Counted from the first letter of the stretch, positions 46,010 to 58,299 are shown. The stretch: DNA of 64,000 nucleotides from Aedes albopictus (GCF_035046485.1 NC_085137.1:460129504-460193503); one strand, 5' to 3'. Translations and numbers: made by a program. The notes: generated by a model from the letters alone, not told the origin.

Positions 46010-46680
46010 GCAACTGTTACGGGAGTTTTTGAAAAAAAATTCTTTTGACGAATCACAGGAAAAAATCCTAAAAAAGCTTCAAGTGGGCTCCCTGGAGGAA
46101 TCCCGGGTGAAATTCCTGGAGGAATCTTTGAAGGTGTTTCTTCAGCAGTCTCAGTAGGATTTTCCACTCCTGGCATTCTAGGAGGCTTTCTAAGCCATAT
46201 CTTTGAAGAAATACTCATGATTTTTTTTTTACAAATTTCTGATAGCATTCATCTAAAATGTTTTTTGGGAGTTCTTCAGAGGTTTCACCAAGGATTCCTA
46301 TACATATACTTCCTTCAGAGATTTCTTCCCGGTTTTTTTTGGGAATTTCAGCAGAAGTTCTTAGTATAGTTTTTCTCCAGGAGTTCTTACTGGGATTTCT
46401 GAAGCATTTTCAGTTGGAATTTCTTCAGTCTTTGCGATTCAAGTCCAAGGATTCGTGAAGAATTTCCAGCAGGAATTGCTTGATGAATCCCAGCTAAACT
46501 TTCTGGTGGTTTCCACCAGAAATTTCTGAATATATCACAGCAGAATTCCTGGAGCAATTTCAGCGAGAATTCCTCAATAAATCTCGAGTTGGTTTCCAAC
46601 ATGATTTTTTTAAGTAATCTTCGTAGAATTCTCTGAAGGAATCACAGCAGGAGTTCTTGGAAGAATATCAGTTGTAATAA
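46010..46680. repeat. Degenerate GGAATTCC-family repeat
   Basis: 'gaattcctggagg', 'ttcagcagg' and similar words at about 24-bp spacing, highly diverged. Short ORFs are by-products. Confidence 0.65.
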
Positions 46681-46716
46681 CTGGCGTTAGCAGTTTTTTT
46701 TCTTACTAACTTATTT

Positions 46717-47700
46717 AAACAAGAGAAATAGAAAGGCGTAAGAGAAGGCACTTACGTCTTTTTCATCCTGCTATTTCTCGTGTTCATAACGTTTAATAGG
46801 AAAGTTTCCTATGCTAGTAGCTGATGGCACAAATTTCCCAAATGAAGGAGAACGTGCCTCTGGAGCCGACCTACTTATGCTAGTAACTGTAATTACATGA
46901 GGTATTCCAGCCTAGATTCCAGCAATAATTTCCAGCATAACAAAATTATTACAATACGTTGAGCATTCGCTGAACGGCTAGATTTTTTGTTCGTTTGCGC
47001 TGATTTAGGCAGATACGGTTCAAGAAGTAGCAAATATCCATATGATTGTAACCGAAGTTTTACAACCTGCCAAACCAAAAATAAAAGAACAATATTGGGC
47101 ACGAATTTTACGCTGATTGAATTTCTCATGCAACGAGAAATTTAAAACCATCGATGACTTCCGATGGTAAATTGACACCTCTTGCAGTGAGGATATTCGG
47201 CACGGAACGCTTAACACAGAAGTGTACTTTCCAAGATAGAAAAAAGGCGAAGCACTGGAAGTATAAAGTTGGATGTTCATCATAAAGCTAGTATGTGTCG
47301 CTTGGTATAGCCTATGAACGACCCGGTGTCAGATTTGAAGTACACTTAACTTTTTATCCGTCATAAGTGTTTTATTATTATGGTTGAGCCGAATGATTTC
47401 CTTCTATTTTATAACACTTAATAAGAAAATGAACCTTTCAAGAATGATTATAAAGTTAGCATCAAGAATACTCAATTTCCAAAAAAAAACGAAAAAGGTA
47501 TAAAAATACTTCCTAGATGAATTTATTTTATTACATTCTATTTTATTATTTCATAATTTTATTACTATCTCCATCAAGACATTCATCGATGGAAACTGAG
47601 TGGTTTCAATAGTGTTTATTATATTTTTGTTTTGTTTTTTACATTTTTGGATCGGCTTCACTTTAAAAAAGTAAATAGAAACAACCAAGAATGAGAACAG
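46717..47700. other. Non-coding stretch upstream of the tRNA gene
   Basis: It includes a small inverted repeat, 'acaagagaaatag' (46719) and 'ctatttctcgtgt' (46771), and a fragment at about 46829-46880 ('aggagaacgtgcctctggag' and 'ccgacctact') repeated at 62560-62595 and inverted at 61865-61915. No gene supported. Confidence 0.5.
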
Positions 47701-47713
47701 TAAAAAAAAATAT

Positions 47714-47785
47714 GGGCTCAACCGGGATTTGAACCCGGGACCTCTCGCACCCAAAGCGAGAATCATACCCCTAGACCATTGAGCC
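47714..47785 (-). tRNA. tRNA-Pro (anticodon TGG)
   Basis: The 72-nt minus-strand gene folds canonically: acceptor GGCTCAA with TTGAGCC and discriminator C; D arm 'tggtctaggggta'; anticodon stem CTCGC/GCGAG around the loop TTTGGGT, giving anticodon TGG; T arm CCCGGGTTCAAATCCCGG containing a perfect B-box. The A-box TGGTCTAGGGG is typical of eukaryotic tRNA-Pro. A run of nine T follows on the minus strand (plus-strand A-run at 47702-47710), a Pol III terminator. No CCA is encoded and no intron is present. It is not embedded in SINE sequence, so it is probably a real gene. The overlapping ORF (QWSRGMILALGARG...) is the usual spurious translation of this tRNA. Confidence 0.95.
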
Positions 47786-49755
47786 ACCTGTCTATCCGAT
47801 TTCGAACCATCATTGAGAAGCAAATGCGAATGGACGAAATGGAAAATAACGGTTTTATATCCCAGCTGAAGCCATCAAAAGCATAGCTTTTTATAATTAT
47901 TAATTTGAATAGATAATCCAATTAATCCTAGACATTGGCCGACACACTTGTGAAAGCATACCTTGAATCATGACAATTAAGTTTGTGACATAGGATAACA
48001 AACTATGCTATCAGACCTTTAATCACCGACCGCTCCCGTGCATATATCAATTACAAAAATGTAACCGTCAAATAGTTATTTTTCCACATTTGTTTGTAAC
48101 TGCGGGAAAATTCCCGCCATGACAGAGGCTGAGTGATGGCAGTTCTACAGGTAAATCTGTTGCTGGCATGTGCATTTGCACCATCCAACAGTACCTACAC
48201 CTCTCGAAGCCCCAACTAACTATCCATTTCAATTTTCAATTGAATCACTATTGGAGCCACCATGCTGCCACGCTCACAATATTGCGGAGTTTACAATACC
48301 AAACACTGTAGAACGCGGGGCATGTGGAGCTGCGGGAGCGGGTTTATTTATGAAGAGATCTAAATAGAATAATAATGTCAAAAAATAATGCCCCAGAACG
48401 TTTGCGGGACGGAATGCCATCCGAGGGAACGGTGTACAGTTGGATGACAGTAGCAAAGCGTATTGCTACCTGTATAGAAACCGTGATGGCCACGTGAGGT
48501 GATCGCACGGAAAGAGCTGCTATTTTGTGTCGAGATTTATCAAAGCGAGAATACCCCGTGAAGCAGTGTCGCATTCATACAGAGTAGTGTTTTCTCCGAA
48601 AAAAGCAAAAAAATTCAATAAAAATTTTGTGAAATTTTGAATTTAGATTTGAAGCTCTGAACATGAGCATGGTTTTCTGGCGAAACTAAATTAACTGGTA
48701 ATCTGAATAGTCAAAAACATGCGTGTGAAACACTAAAAGTGAATAGAGACCATAACTTTATATAAATGTATTAAGGGCAAGATTGTATTGAAAAAAACGA
48801 CATTCGCCAAAGGATAAATATGAAAATCACTCACTGTAAATCGTGGTAACGGGGTCAACATGGGTACACCGGGTAACAAAGCCCAGAATTGTAGCATATC
48901 TATATGGTTCTGGTTTTGGGTTTGAACAGATTTTCAGTTGTTGGTTGTTAAGGTCAATGTGTTTTTGTGGTGACAGTTTTCTCTTTTCAGGAAATTAACG
49001 CACCACGTCGCGCGATGTGGTGGCAAAGCTGCCACGCTCGGTGCGTTCCGGTTCGGTTGGTCGAATAATTTCGGGGACAGCGGTTTTTCGACCTTTTTGT
49101 CTGCTCATTTGTCATACCAACCGGCGCGGCGGTGACGGCGTTGGTTCGTTGAGGTTGGGATGGACCATTTCACTGTCCGATTATTGGCAGCTTAGTGCGC
49201 AGTAATGAACTTCAATGAAGTTCATATAACCGTTTGTTTGGTGTTGTAGAAACATTTGGGTACTCAACGAGTTGCGATGTACCAGAATGCTTTCGATTTC
49301 CAGCACAACCTCGCTCTGAATTTTCAACCAGCATGACCGACAATCCATGGCGACGTTCCAGATTTTAAATTGTTTGTCTTTGACCCAATAAAACCTGTTT
49401 CTTCTGGCGTGCGGGTACAATCGCTTACATCGCTTTATTACCGCGAAATCAATCCTCCTCCCCCACTTGGAAGCGATTTCTGCAATTCATTCCTTCATGG
49501 ATATCAAACCTCACGCAGGAGCCATCCCAATATCCAAACGCGGAAAATTCTTTTATGAGCTTATTTATGGCCCATTGTCACAAAACTCATTTCGGCCTCT
49601 CAGCCTATTTCCAGGGTGACATTTTCTTTGTACTTTGTTGTAGGAAGTTTCGCGACTTTGGTGGGGCTCTCTTAAATGGAGAATTTTTCATTCCGTTGTT
49701 GTTGGGCCAGAGGTTCACAAACGGAGAACGGTTTCGATCAAATGCGTCTATGTGC
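47786..49755. other. Intergenic or intronic sequence with a GC-richer patch
   Basis: Mostly AT-rich with no secure gene. At 48991-49205 GC content rises after a good acceptor-like 'ttttctcttttcag' (ending 48990). Read in phase with exon C it is open for 47 codons to a TGA at 49133-49135, but the composition is unconvincing. Confidence 0.4.
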
Positions 49756-50494
49756 ATCTTCTATCTTCTGTCTTCTATCTTCTATCTTCTATCTTCCTTC
49801 TTCCATCTTCCATCTTCCATCTTCCATCTTCCATTTTCCATCTTCCATCTTCCATCTTCTATCTTCTATCTTCCATCTTCCATCTTCCATCTTCCATCAT
49901 CTTCTATCTTCTATCTTCTATCTTCTATCTTCTATCTTCTATCTTCTATCTTCTATCTTCTATCTTCTATCTTCTATCTTCTATCTTCTATCTTCTATCT
50001 TCTATCTTCTATCTTCTATCTTCTATCTTCTATCTTCTATCTTCTATCTTCTATCTTCTATCTTCTATCTTCTATCTTCTATCTTCTATCTTCTATCTTC
50101 TATCTCCTATCTTCTATCTTCTATCTTCTATCTTCTACCTTCTATCTTCTATCTTCTATCTTCTATCTTCTATCTTCTATCTTCTATCTTCTATCTTCTA
50201 TTTTCTATCTTCTATCTTCTATCTTCTATCTTCTATCTTCTATCTTCTATCTTCTATCTTCTATCTTCTATCTTCTATCTTCTATCTTCTATCTTCTATC
50301 TTCTATCTTCTATCTTCTATCTTCTATCTTCTATCTTCTATCTTCTATCTTCTATCTTCTATCTTCTATCTTCTATCTTCTATCTTCTATCTTCTATCTT
50401 CTATCTTCTATCTTCTATCTTCTATCTTCTATCTTCTATCTTCTATCTTCTATCTTCTATCTTCTATCTTCTATCTTCTATCTTCTATCTTCTA
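49756..50494. repeat. (TCTTCTA)n array, about 105 copies, with an early TCTTCCA variant block
   Basis: Same 7-mer and phase as the intronic array at 10132-10520. Between about 49797 and 49897 the variant TCTTCCA dominates; after that TCTTCTA is nearly pure. It joins directly to the 23-bp array. Confidence 0.95.
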
Positions 50495-50496
50495 TT

Positions 50497-53400
50497 CGAG
50501 AGAAATCCTTCCAGGATTTCGAGGGAAATCCTTCCAGGATTTCGAGGGAAATCCTTCCAGGATTTCGAGGGAAATCCTTCCAGGATTTCGAGGGAAATCC
50601 TTCCAGGATTTCGAGGGAAATCCTTCCAGGAATTCGAGGGAAATCCTTCCAGGATTTCGAGGGAAATCCTTCCAGGATTTCGAGGGAAATCCTTCCAGGA
50701 TTTCGAGGGAAATCCTTCCAGGATTTCGAGGGAAATCCTTCCAGGATTTCGAGAGAAATCCTTCCAGGATTTCGAGAGAAATCCTTCCAGGATTTCGAGA
50801 GAAATCCTTCCAGGATTTCGAGAGAAATCCTTCCAGGATTTCGAGAGAAATCCTTCCAGGATTTCGAGAGAAATCCTTCCAGGATTTCGAGAGAAATCCT
50901 TCCAGGATTTCGAGAGAAATCCTTCCAGGATTTCGAGAGAAATCCTTCCAGGATTTCGAGAGAAATCCTTCCAGGATTTCGAGAGAAATCCTTCCAGGAT
51001 TTCGAGAGAAATCCTTCCAGGATTTCGAGAGAAATCCTTCCAGGATTTCGAGAGAAATCCTTCCAGGATTTCGAGAGAAATCCTTCCAGGATTTCGAGAG
51101 AAATCCTTCCAGGATTTCGAGAGAAATCCTTCCAGGATTTCGAGAGAAATCCTTCCAGGATTTCGAGAGAAATCCTTCCAGGATTTCGAGAGAAATCCTT
51201 CCAGGATTTCGAGAGAAATCCTTCTAGGATTTCGAGAGAAATCCTTCCAGGATTTCGAGAGAAATCCTTCCAGGATTTCGAGAGAAATCCTTCCAGGATT
51301 TCGAGAGAAATCCTTCCAGGATTTCGAGAGAAATCCTTCCAGGATTTCGAGAGAAATCCTTCCAGGATTTCGAGAGAAATCCTTCCAGGATTTCGAGAGA
51401 AATCCTTCCAGGATTTCGAGAGAAATCCTTCCAGGATTTCGAGAGAAATCCTTCCAGGATTTCGAGAGAAATCCTTCCAGGATTTCGAGAGAAATCCTTC
51501 CAGGATTTCGAGAGAAATCCTTCCAGGATTTCGAGAGAAATCCTTCCAGGATTTCGAGAGAAATCCTTCCAGGATTTCGAGAGAAATCCTTCCAGGATTT
51601 CGAGAGAAATCCTTCCAGGATTTCGAGAGAAATCCTTCCAGGATTTCGAGAGAAATCCTTCCAGGATTTCGAGAGAAATCCTTCCAGGATTTCGAGAGAA
51701 ATCCTTCCAGGATTTCGAGAGAAATCCTTCCAGGATTTCGAGAGAAATCCTTCCAGGATTTCGAGAGAAATCCTCCCAGGATTTCGAGAGAAATCCTCCC
51801 AGGATTTCGTGAGAAATCCTCCCAGGATTTCGAGAGAAATCCTCCCAGGATTTCGAGAGAAATCCTCCCAGGATTTCGAGAGAAATCCTCCCAGGATTTC
51901 GAGAGAAATCCTCCCAGGATTTCGAGAGAAATCCTCCCAGGATTTCGAGAGAAATCCTCCCAGGATTTCGAGAGAAATCCTCCCAGGATTTCAAGAGAAA
52001 TCCTCCCAGGATTTCGAGAGAAATCCTCCCAGGATTTCGAGAGAAATCCTCCCAGGATTTCGAGAGAAATCCTCACAGGATTTCGAGAGAAATCCTCCCA
52101 GGATTTCGAGAGAAACCCTCCCAGGATTTCGAGAGAAATCCTCCCAGGATTTCGAGAGAAATCCTCCCAGGATTTCGAGAGAAATCCTCCCAGGATTTCG
52201 AGAGAAATCCTCCCAGGATTTCGAGAGAAATCCTCCCAGGATTTCGAGAGAAATCCTCCCAGGATTTCGAGAGAAATCCTCCCAGGATTTCGAGAGAAAT
52301 CCTCCCAGGATTTCGAGAGAAATCCTCCCAGGATTTCGAGAGAAATCCTCCCACGATTTCGAGAGAAATCCTCCCAGGATTTCGAGAGAAATCCTCCCAC
52401 GATTTCGAGAGAAATCCTCCCAGGATTTCGAGAGAAATCCTCCCAGGATTTCGAGAGAAATCCTCCCAGGATTTCGAGAGAAATCCTCCCAGGATTTCGA
52501 GAGAAATCCTCCCAGGATTTCGAGAGAAATCCTCCCAGGATTTCGAGAGAAATCCTCCCAGGATTTCGAGAGAAATCCTCCCAGGATTTCGAGAGAAATC
52601 CTCCCAGGATTTCGAGAGAAATCCTCCCAGGATTTCGAGAGAAATCCTCCCAGGATTTCGAGAGAAATCCTCCCAGGATTTCGAGAGAAATCCTCCCAGG
52701 ATTTCGAGAGAAATCCTCCCAGGATTTCGAGAGAAATCCTCCCAGGATTTCGAGAGAAATCCTCCCAGGATTTCGAGAGAAATCCTCCCAGGATTTCGAG
52801 AGAAATCCTCCCAGGATTTCGGAAGAAATCCTCCCAGGATTTCGAGAGAAATCCTCCCAGGATTTCGAGAGAAATCCTCCCAGGATTTCGAAAGACATCC
52901 TCCCAGGATTTCGAGAGAAATCCTCCCAGGATTTCGAGAGAAATCCTCCCAGGATTTCGAGAGAAATCCTCCCAGGATTTCGAGAGAAATCCTCCCAGGA
53001 TTTCGAGAGAAATCCTCCCAGGATTTCGAGAGAAATCCTCCCAGGATTTCGAGAGAAATCCTCCAAGGATTTCGAGAGAAATCCTCCCAGGATTTCGGAA
53101 GAAATCCTCCCAGGATTTCGAGAGAAATCCTCCCAGGATTTCGAGAGACATCCTCCCAGGATTTCGAGAGACATCCTCCCAGGATTTCGAGAGAAATCCT
53201 CACAGAATTTCGAGAGAAATCCTCACAGGATTTCAAGAGAAATCCTCCCAGGATTCCGTAAGAAATCTTTCCAGGATTTCGAGAGAAATCTTCCCAGGAT
53301 TCCGAGGGAATCTTCCCAGGATTTCGACAGAAACTCTTCCAAGATATTGTGAGAAATCCTTCCAAGATTTTGAGAGAAATCTGACCAGAATTTCGAAGGA

Positions 53401-53850
53401 AATTCTTCAAGGATTTCGAGGGAAATCCTTTGAGGATGTCGAGGGAAATCTTTCCAAGATTTCGAGGGAAATTTTTCCAAGATTTAGAGGGAAACCTTTC
53501 CAGGATTTCGTGGGTAATCTTTTCAGGGTTTTAAGGGAAATCCTACGAGAATTTCTTGGGAATTTCTTCCAGGATTTTGAGGGAAATCCTTCCAGGATTT
53601 CGAAGGAATTCCTTCCAGGATTTCGAGGGAAATCCTTTGAGGAATTCTAGGTAAATCTTTCAAGGATTTTGAGGGAAATGCTTCGAGGATTTAGAGGAAA
53701 ATCCTTCGATGATTTAGATGGAAATCTGACTAGGATTATGAGGGAAATTCTTCCTGGATTTTGAGGAGAATCTTTCCAGGATTTCGATGGATATCCTTCC
53801 AGGACTTCGAGAACTCCGTTATGGAGAAATCCTTCCGGGTACTTATTGGA
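50497..53850. repeat. 23-bp minisatellite in three homogenised variant domains
   Basis: The unit is GAGAGAAATCCT plus TCCAGGATTTC (23 bp), about 120 regular copies to 53260 and degenerate copies to about 53850. Domain 1 (to about 50750) has GAGGG, domain 2 (about 50750-51768) has GAGAG with CTTCC, domain 3 (about 51768-53260) has GAGAG with CTCCC; transitions take one unit. Since 23 is coprime to 3 and no frame contains a stop, three forward and several reverse frames stay open for up to about 1300 codons and encode the same 23-residue cycle. These are not genes. Confidence 0.95.
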
Positions 53851-54020
53851 AGAATCCCTGGAGGGCATCCTGAACAAATGTTCATGGGAATTTTTAGGGA
53901 TTTTCTTGAAGTATGAGATTACGTTTAGGCATCCCCAAGACACTTCCTGGATGAATTTCCAATTAGAAATTCTCAAGGAATCCTTGGGGGAATTTCTGTT
54001 GAAAACCCTGGATCCTGCGA
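53851..54020. repeat. Degenerate GGAATTCC-family tail
   Basis: 'ggaatttttagggattttc' and 'ggaatccttgggggaa' words connect the 23-bp array to unique sequence. Confidence 0.5.
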
Positions 54021-55319
54021 AAATTTTCCAGGAAGAAACTGCATCAAAACGAAAGCATTACGCCTATAAGAAGATGAACAACCATGTTTCGCAAACAGTT
54101 AAAGAACCACTGCCACAAGGCGATGCTACCTCGTGGGGTCGTTGGTCGCCGGCGTGCGGAATGAAGAATCGGTACCGTTTACAGGAAAAATCGCACCCTC
54201 CGCTGCATACCGCGCTCGGCTCCGGCAAAACGGCCTCATTCCACAACCGTCGTCATCGGCCCCCACACCCGTCCAGGTTGTAGTTATTTGTTTTTGGGAA
54301 GTAAACAAAATTCCGTCGTGATGCAGCACTCTTCTGCCGAATAATACGCCGTGCCGCGCCGCGCACCGCCGAGTCGCGCGCTCCTGGCTATGGTGGGAGT
54401 AGGTAACTAACGATCTTTTTGTCCATCGTGGGCAGATCCTGATGGAGCTCTGGAGAGTGGGAAGGACGAACAAATTCTAATGGGAAAAAGTTTTTCCCGT
54501 GCCTACTAGCTCCGTGTGCACGGCGGGCGCCCCTGGAAAAGTAGGAAAACTCCAAAAATGTTTATGGGAGTGAAACTAGTTTCGGCGTTTCGGCCGACAA
54601 TGTCAATGGTTTCGGCTCCAGAAGAAAAAAAACATCCACCGGGGGCTGGCAGGAACGCGATCCCGGTCGAAGCACTCTTTAAAATTGTTGATTTTTTCGG
54701 GTTCCCCGTTACGGGGAGAAGAGGGAGTCCAACAGCAGCGCGATAGGTCAGAAGCCATGGCATCCGGGAGGAGTTGTTTTTTCGATACACGGCGGCGATG
54801 AAGATGGGTGTGATAAGGATTCTCTTTTTTTTTTCGTTCGATGTTTGAAGCCTCGCATGAATAGTGTCAGTTTTTAATTCAATAAGCGACATGAGAATGC
54901 TTGATCAATACTCTCGATGTGTCAACCAGATAGTTATTTGGAAAATTCATTGAACTAATGAACGAGAATGCCTCTATACGGAAATAGGTGAATTTCAGGG
55001 ATTTGTCTCAAGCTCGATTCCAGTTGAATAGATATTGAGTACTCATGCATGAGTTCAACAAGAAAAACGCTAAGGGTCACAGGTTCAAAAACTTTTCGTA
55101 GAAAAATTCTATGCTTTAAATGAAAAATATATGTTACAAACAAGGAAAAATCTTTGGTAAAATGTTAACAGTTTCAACGCCAATCAAATCCTGAATTATA
55201 AAACTAGAAAGAATGGCCAATGATTAAAAGAAAATTCACGTCAAGCCCTTCTCCAGAACGGTGCTTTTACAAAATGATGTTTTTATGATTTCATATATTG
55301 AACGCCAAGAATTGAACTA
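54021..55319. other. GC-rich patch then AT-rich sequence, no gene defended
   Basis: 54120-54740 is unusually GC- and CpG-rich for this window (for example 'cgccgtgccgcgccgcgcac' near 54346). Competing ORFs on both strands lack domains. It could be a promoter, an untranslated exon or a diverged insertion. 54750-55319 is AT-rich and featureless except for the dispersed fragment shared with 11655-11740 at 55250-55319. Confidence 0.4.
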
Positions 55320-55925
55320 GTCTGCACAGTACCACAGTAAGATTTTTTGAGGAGTCCTTAGCAAGAATTGTTGGATGAACTGCACGAGAAATTGCCTGAA
55401 AAATCCCATCTGGAATACCTGGAGGATAGCCAAGAGGAGCTACTGGAGAAACGCTATAAGGAATTTCTTGAGGAATCCCTGAATAACATCTCTGAAGGAA
55501 ATCTTGGAGCAATCTCCGCTGGAGTTTCGGGAAGAATCCCACCAGGAAGATTGCGGTACCTCCAGGATTTCTTCTAGAATTTTATCCTGGCATTCTTACT
55601 GGGATTCTTTCAGGCGATCTTCCTGGAATTCTTTGGGCGATGCTTCTGGAGATTTCTCCAACGACTTATCCAGGAATGCCTCCTGGGATTTTATCCAAGG
55701 TTTCCCTCAGAAATTCCTTATGAGATTCCTCCAGAAACACTTTTTGGCCTTCTTCCAGGAAATCCAGCCAGTATTCTTCAAGCAATTTTACCTGCGATTA
55801 TTTCCGCAATTTCCCCTAGGACGCCTCCAGAAATTCCATTGTGGTACCTCAAGGATTTCTCTTGGTATTCTTGCTGGATTTTTTCCGGGCAATCTTCCTG
55901 GGATTCCCCAGTTAACAATTTGATG
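55320..55925. repeat. Degenerate GGAATTCC-family repeat
   Basis: Words such as 'ctggaggatagccaagagg' and 'ttcctcttggaattctt' at about 24-bp spacing. The 139-codon ORF inside is repeat-derived. Confidence 0.65.
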
Positions 55926-56343
55926 TTGTACAAACGTTTTTTTTTTTTTCAACTACACTAAAACCTCTTTTTATGTATATTTTTTATGCCCTGCATTGAA
56001 GGAGGGAAAGCTAATCAAAACCAATATCGTGCATAAGAAAATTTAATAATGACGGTAACTATTCCAACGGTGGCCAAGGGTTGTTTATATGAGAGAGCGA
56101 AGGGAGGTTTCTGGGGCGTTTCCGGGGGGTCCAAGGGGTTTCAGCGGAGTACCACGAGATCTCAGGATGTTTCGGGAACTTTTGAAAGCATTGCAGAGTT
56201 TCAGAGGATTTTCGACACGCTTTTAAGGTGATACAGATTCTTTTTCGGGGGTTTATGAGGGTCTCACGAGGCTTAAATGGGGTCCGAGTGGGTCTTAAGG
56301 GGAATACGAAGGCATTTCAAAAAGTCTCATATTGAGTATAGAA

Positions 56344-57062
56344 CACCGGTTCCCAACCGGTGGTCCGCGGCCCCCTGGGGGCCGTGAAGGTAGTTCAGGG
56401 GGGCCGCGATGTTACCAAAACAAATGTTAATTTTTTATTCTATTTTCTGCAATTCATACTAATTTTTAATTATGTATATCGCAACCCCCAAAAGCCAAAA
56501 AGGAAAAGAAAGAAATTTTCTGTATAAAACGCCTTCAGAAGAAAAAAAAATTCGGCTGAGCCGATATTTTTCTGCTACGACTCAAATGTGAGTGTCGAAT
56601 AAAAAACGTATTTTTGATCGTCGAAAATCTCTCCCACAGTAAATTTCTGGCTACGTCACTGTGCCCAAAAAAAAAACTCGGTTTCGTTAATTTAATTGAG
56701 GGGGTTGAAAGCAAAGGGGTGTAAGTGACAAAAAAACCAACTTTCGAGTAAGTGAGGTTTGAAGTTTTTGACTAATTTTTCATCCCATACATAATGTGTG
56801 GAGTTTCAAAATCAACCCAATTTACTCTGATTTATTGAATTTTTCCCAATCATCGTAGAAACAATCTTGAAAAAGTTCCTGGAAGCTTGAAATCTGAAGA
56901 ATTTCATGATATGCTCAGATCAAAATCGACAAAATGGTCACTTACACCCCTTTGATTCTGGGCCCCTCAATTCATATTTTTTTCTAAAAATTTTCATTGG
57001 GCCGCAGATGTTTTGATAATTCTTGAAGGGGGTCGCCACCTAAAAAAGGTTGGGAACCCCTG
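56344..57062. mobile_element. 719-bp hAT-like MITE
   Basis: TIR CACCGGTTCCCAACC at the left and GGTTGGGAACCCCTG at the right, two mismatches. The 8-bp flanks GTATAGAA (56336-56343) and GTTTAGAA (57063-57070) differ by one base. Internal subterminal 'gtggtccgcggcccccc'-like and 'gggggtcgccacc' words are also inverted. No transposase. Confidence 0.85.
56696..56972. mobile_element. MITE nested in the hAT-like MITE
   Basis: Ends 'aattgagggggttgaaagca' then 'aaggggtgtaagtgac', inverted as 'gtcacttacacccctttga' then 'ttctgggcccctcaatt'. 277 bp, non-coding. Confidence 0.7.
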
Positions 57063-57750
57063 GTTTAGAATTAGCAAAAGTCAAAATAGACGTAAATAAA
57101 AAGTAAACAAAGAATGTCTCATAGCATTTAAGGATGGTTTCAAAGGCGTTGCTGCGCCGTTTTTAGGGATTTCGGAGCGTCTCATGGGCTTCGAGGGGGT
57201 TTTAGCGGGATTCAGAGGCGTTACGCAGGTGTTTTCTGGGTTTTCGGAGGGTCTCCTTGGATGCGTTACATGGGGTCCGAGGGGCTTCAAGGGAGATTTT
57301 TGAGGCATTTCAGGAAGTTTCAGAGCTTTTGCGGCGAGATTCAGAGACGTTACGGAGGCGTTTTTGTGGGTCTCGGAGGTTATCAGGTATGTTACATGCG
57401 GTCCGAGGGGGTCTTAGTGGGATCTCAGAGGCTTTCTAGGAAGTTTCAGAGAATTTGCAGCGGGATGAGGAGGCGTTACGCAGGCCTTTTTAGGGATTTC
57501 AGGGTCTCGGGTGCGTTACATAGAATGGAGCGGGTTAAGGGGGATTTCAGAGTAATTTCAGGAGGTTTCAGAGCATTTTCATCAGGTTTCCGAGGTGTTA
57601 CGGAGGTGTTTTCGATGGTTTCAGAGTGCCTCTGGTGCGTTACAAGGGGTTCATGCGGGTTTGAGGCGGATTTTGGTGGCGTTTCGAGAAGTTTCAAAGG
57701 ATTTTCAGAAATCCCATCACAATATCTTTTGAAACGCCCCTGATATGCCC

Positions 57751-58299
57751 TATGCAGTGCTTGAATCCGAGTGAATATAAAAAAATACGATCAGTTATCA
57801 GCGCCAACCATCACTACGAACGAACACGCTCAGGGAGCAAAGAGAAACTGAACCTACCACGACCACTATTCGTCACCGGTCGGTTGGCTGGTGAAGCAAA
57901 GTGACTGGAAACCATTCGGTCTCACTGGCTGTGGTGAGGCTAATGAGGAGTAAATGATTGAGTGGATTTATTTTTTGCTCAAAACTTGTAAAAACAATCA
58001 TTTTGTCAATAAGAGAATGGTGGACGTTACTACTATAATCAATATATGCCATTTGCACTGTAATAACGGACAAAAACCAAGTATTTTAATTGTCGTATAC
58101 ACCGGCGAAGAGAGAGATTCAGAGAGCTGCATAGCGCTGAATCATCGTTTCTCACTCTCATTCATAATTTTCATTGAAGCTTGCTTCAGAAGCATGTAAG
58201 CCAATGAAGACATGAAGCCTACCGCTTTTGGTTGAAATGTGCCGGTCAAAGAATAGCAAATTTGATTCGTCTGAGACAAAACGCTTCACTTTTCAAGCA
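57751..58299. other. Non-coding stretch, no feature seen
   Basis: No supported gene. The ORF at 57954-58199 lacks domains. Confidence 0.4.

Larger units (their letters stand above)
56060..57750. repeat. Degenerate G-rich repeat (GGGTTTCAGAGG / GCGTTAC words)
   Basis: Two blocks, 56090-56330 and 57120-57750, are built from 'tttcagagg', 'ggagcgttacatgggg' and 'aggcgttacg'-type words. They are split by the hAT-like MITE at 56344-57062. The same words appear reverse-complemented at 58300-58520 and 59390-59500. ORFs are by-products. Confidence 0.65.

Noticed and set aside
45790..46248. 152-codon minus-strand ORF
   Set aside because: It overlaps the antisense strand of the RTE 3' end and degenerate repeat; no domain.
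47551..47823. 90-codon ORF containing QWSRGMILALGARGPGFKSR
   Set aside because: This is the well-known spurious translation of the tRNA-Pro gene on the same strand.
49555..53650. ORFs of 1265, 1324 and 491 codons forward and 898, 445, 386 and 256 codons reverse
   Set aside because: All are read-through of 7-bp and 23-bp tandem repeats without stop codons in any frame; overlapping frames on both strands give the same cyclic peptides.
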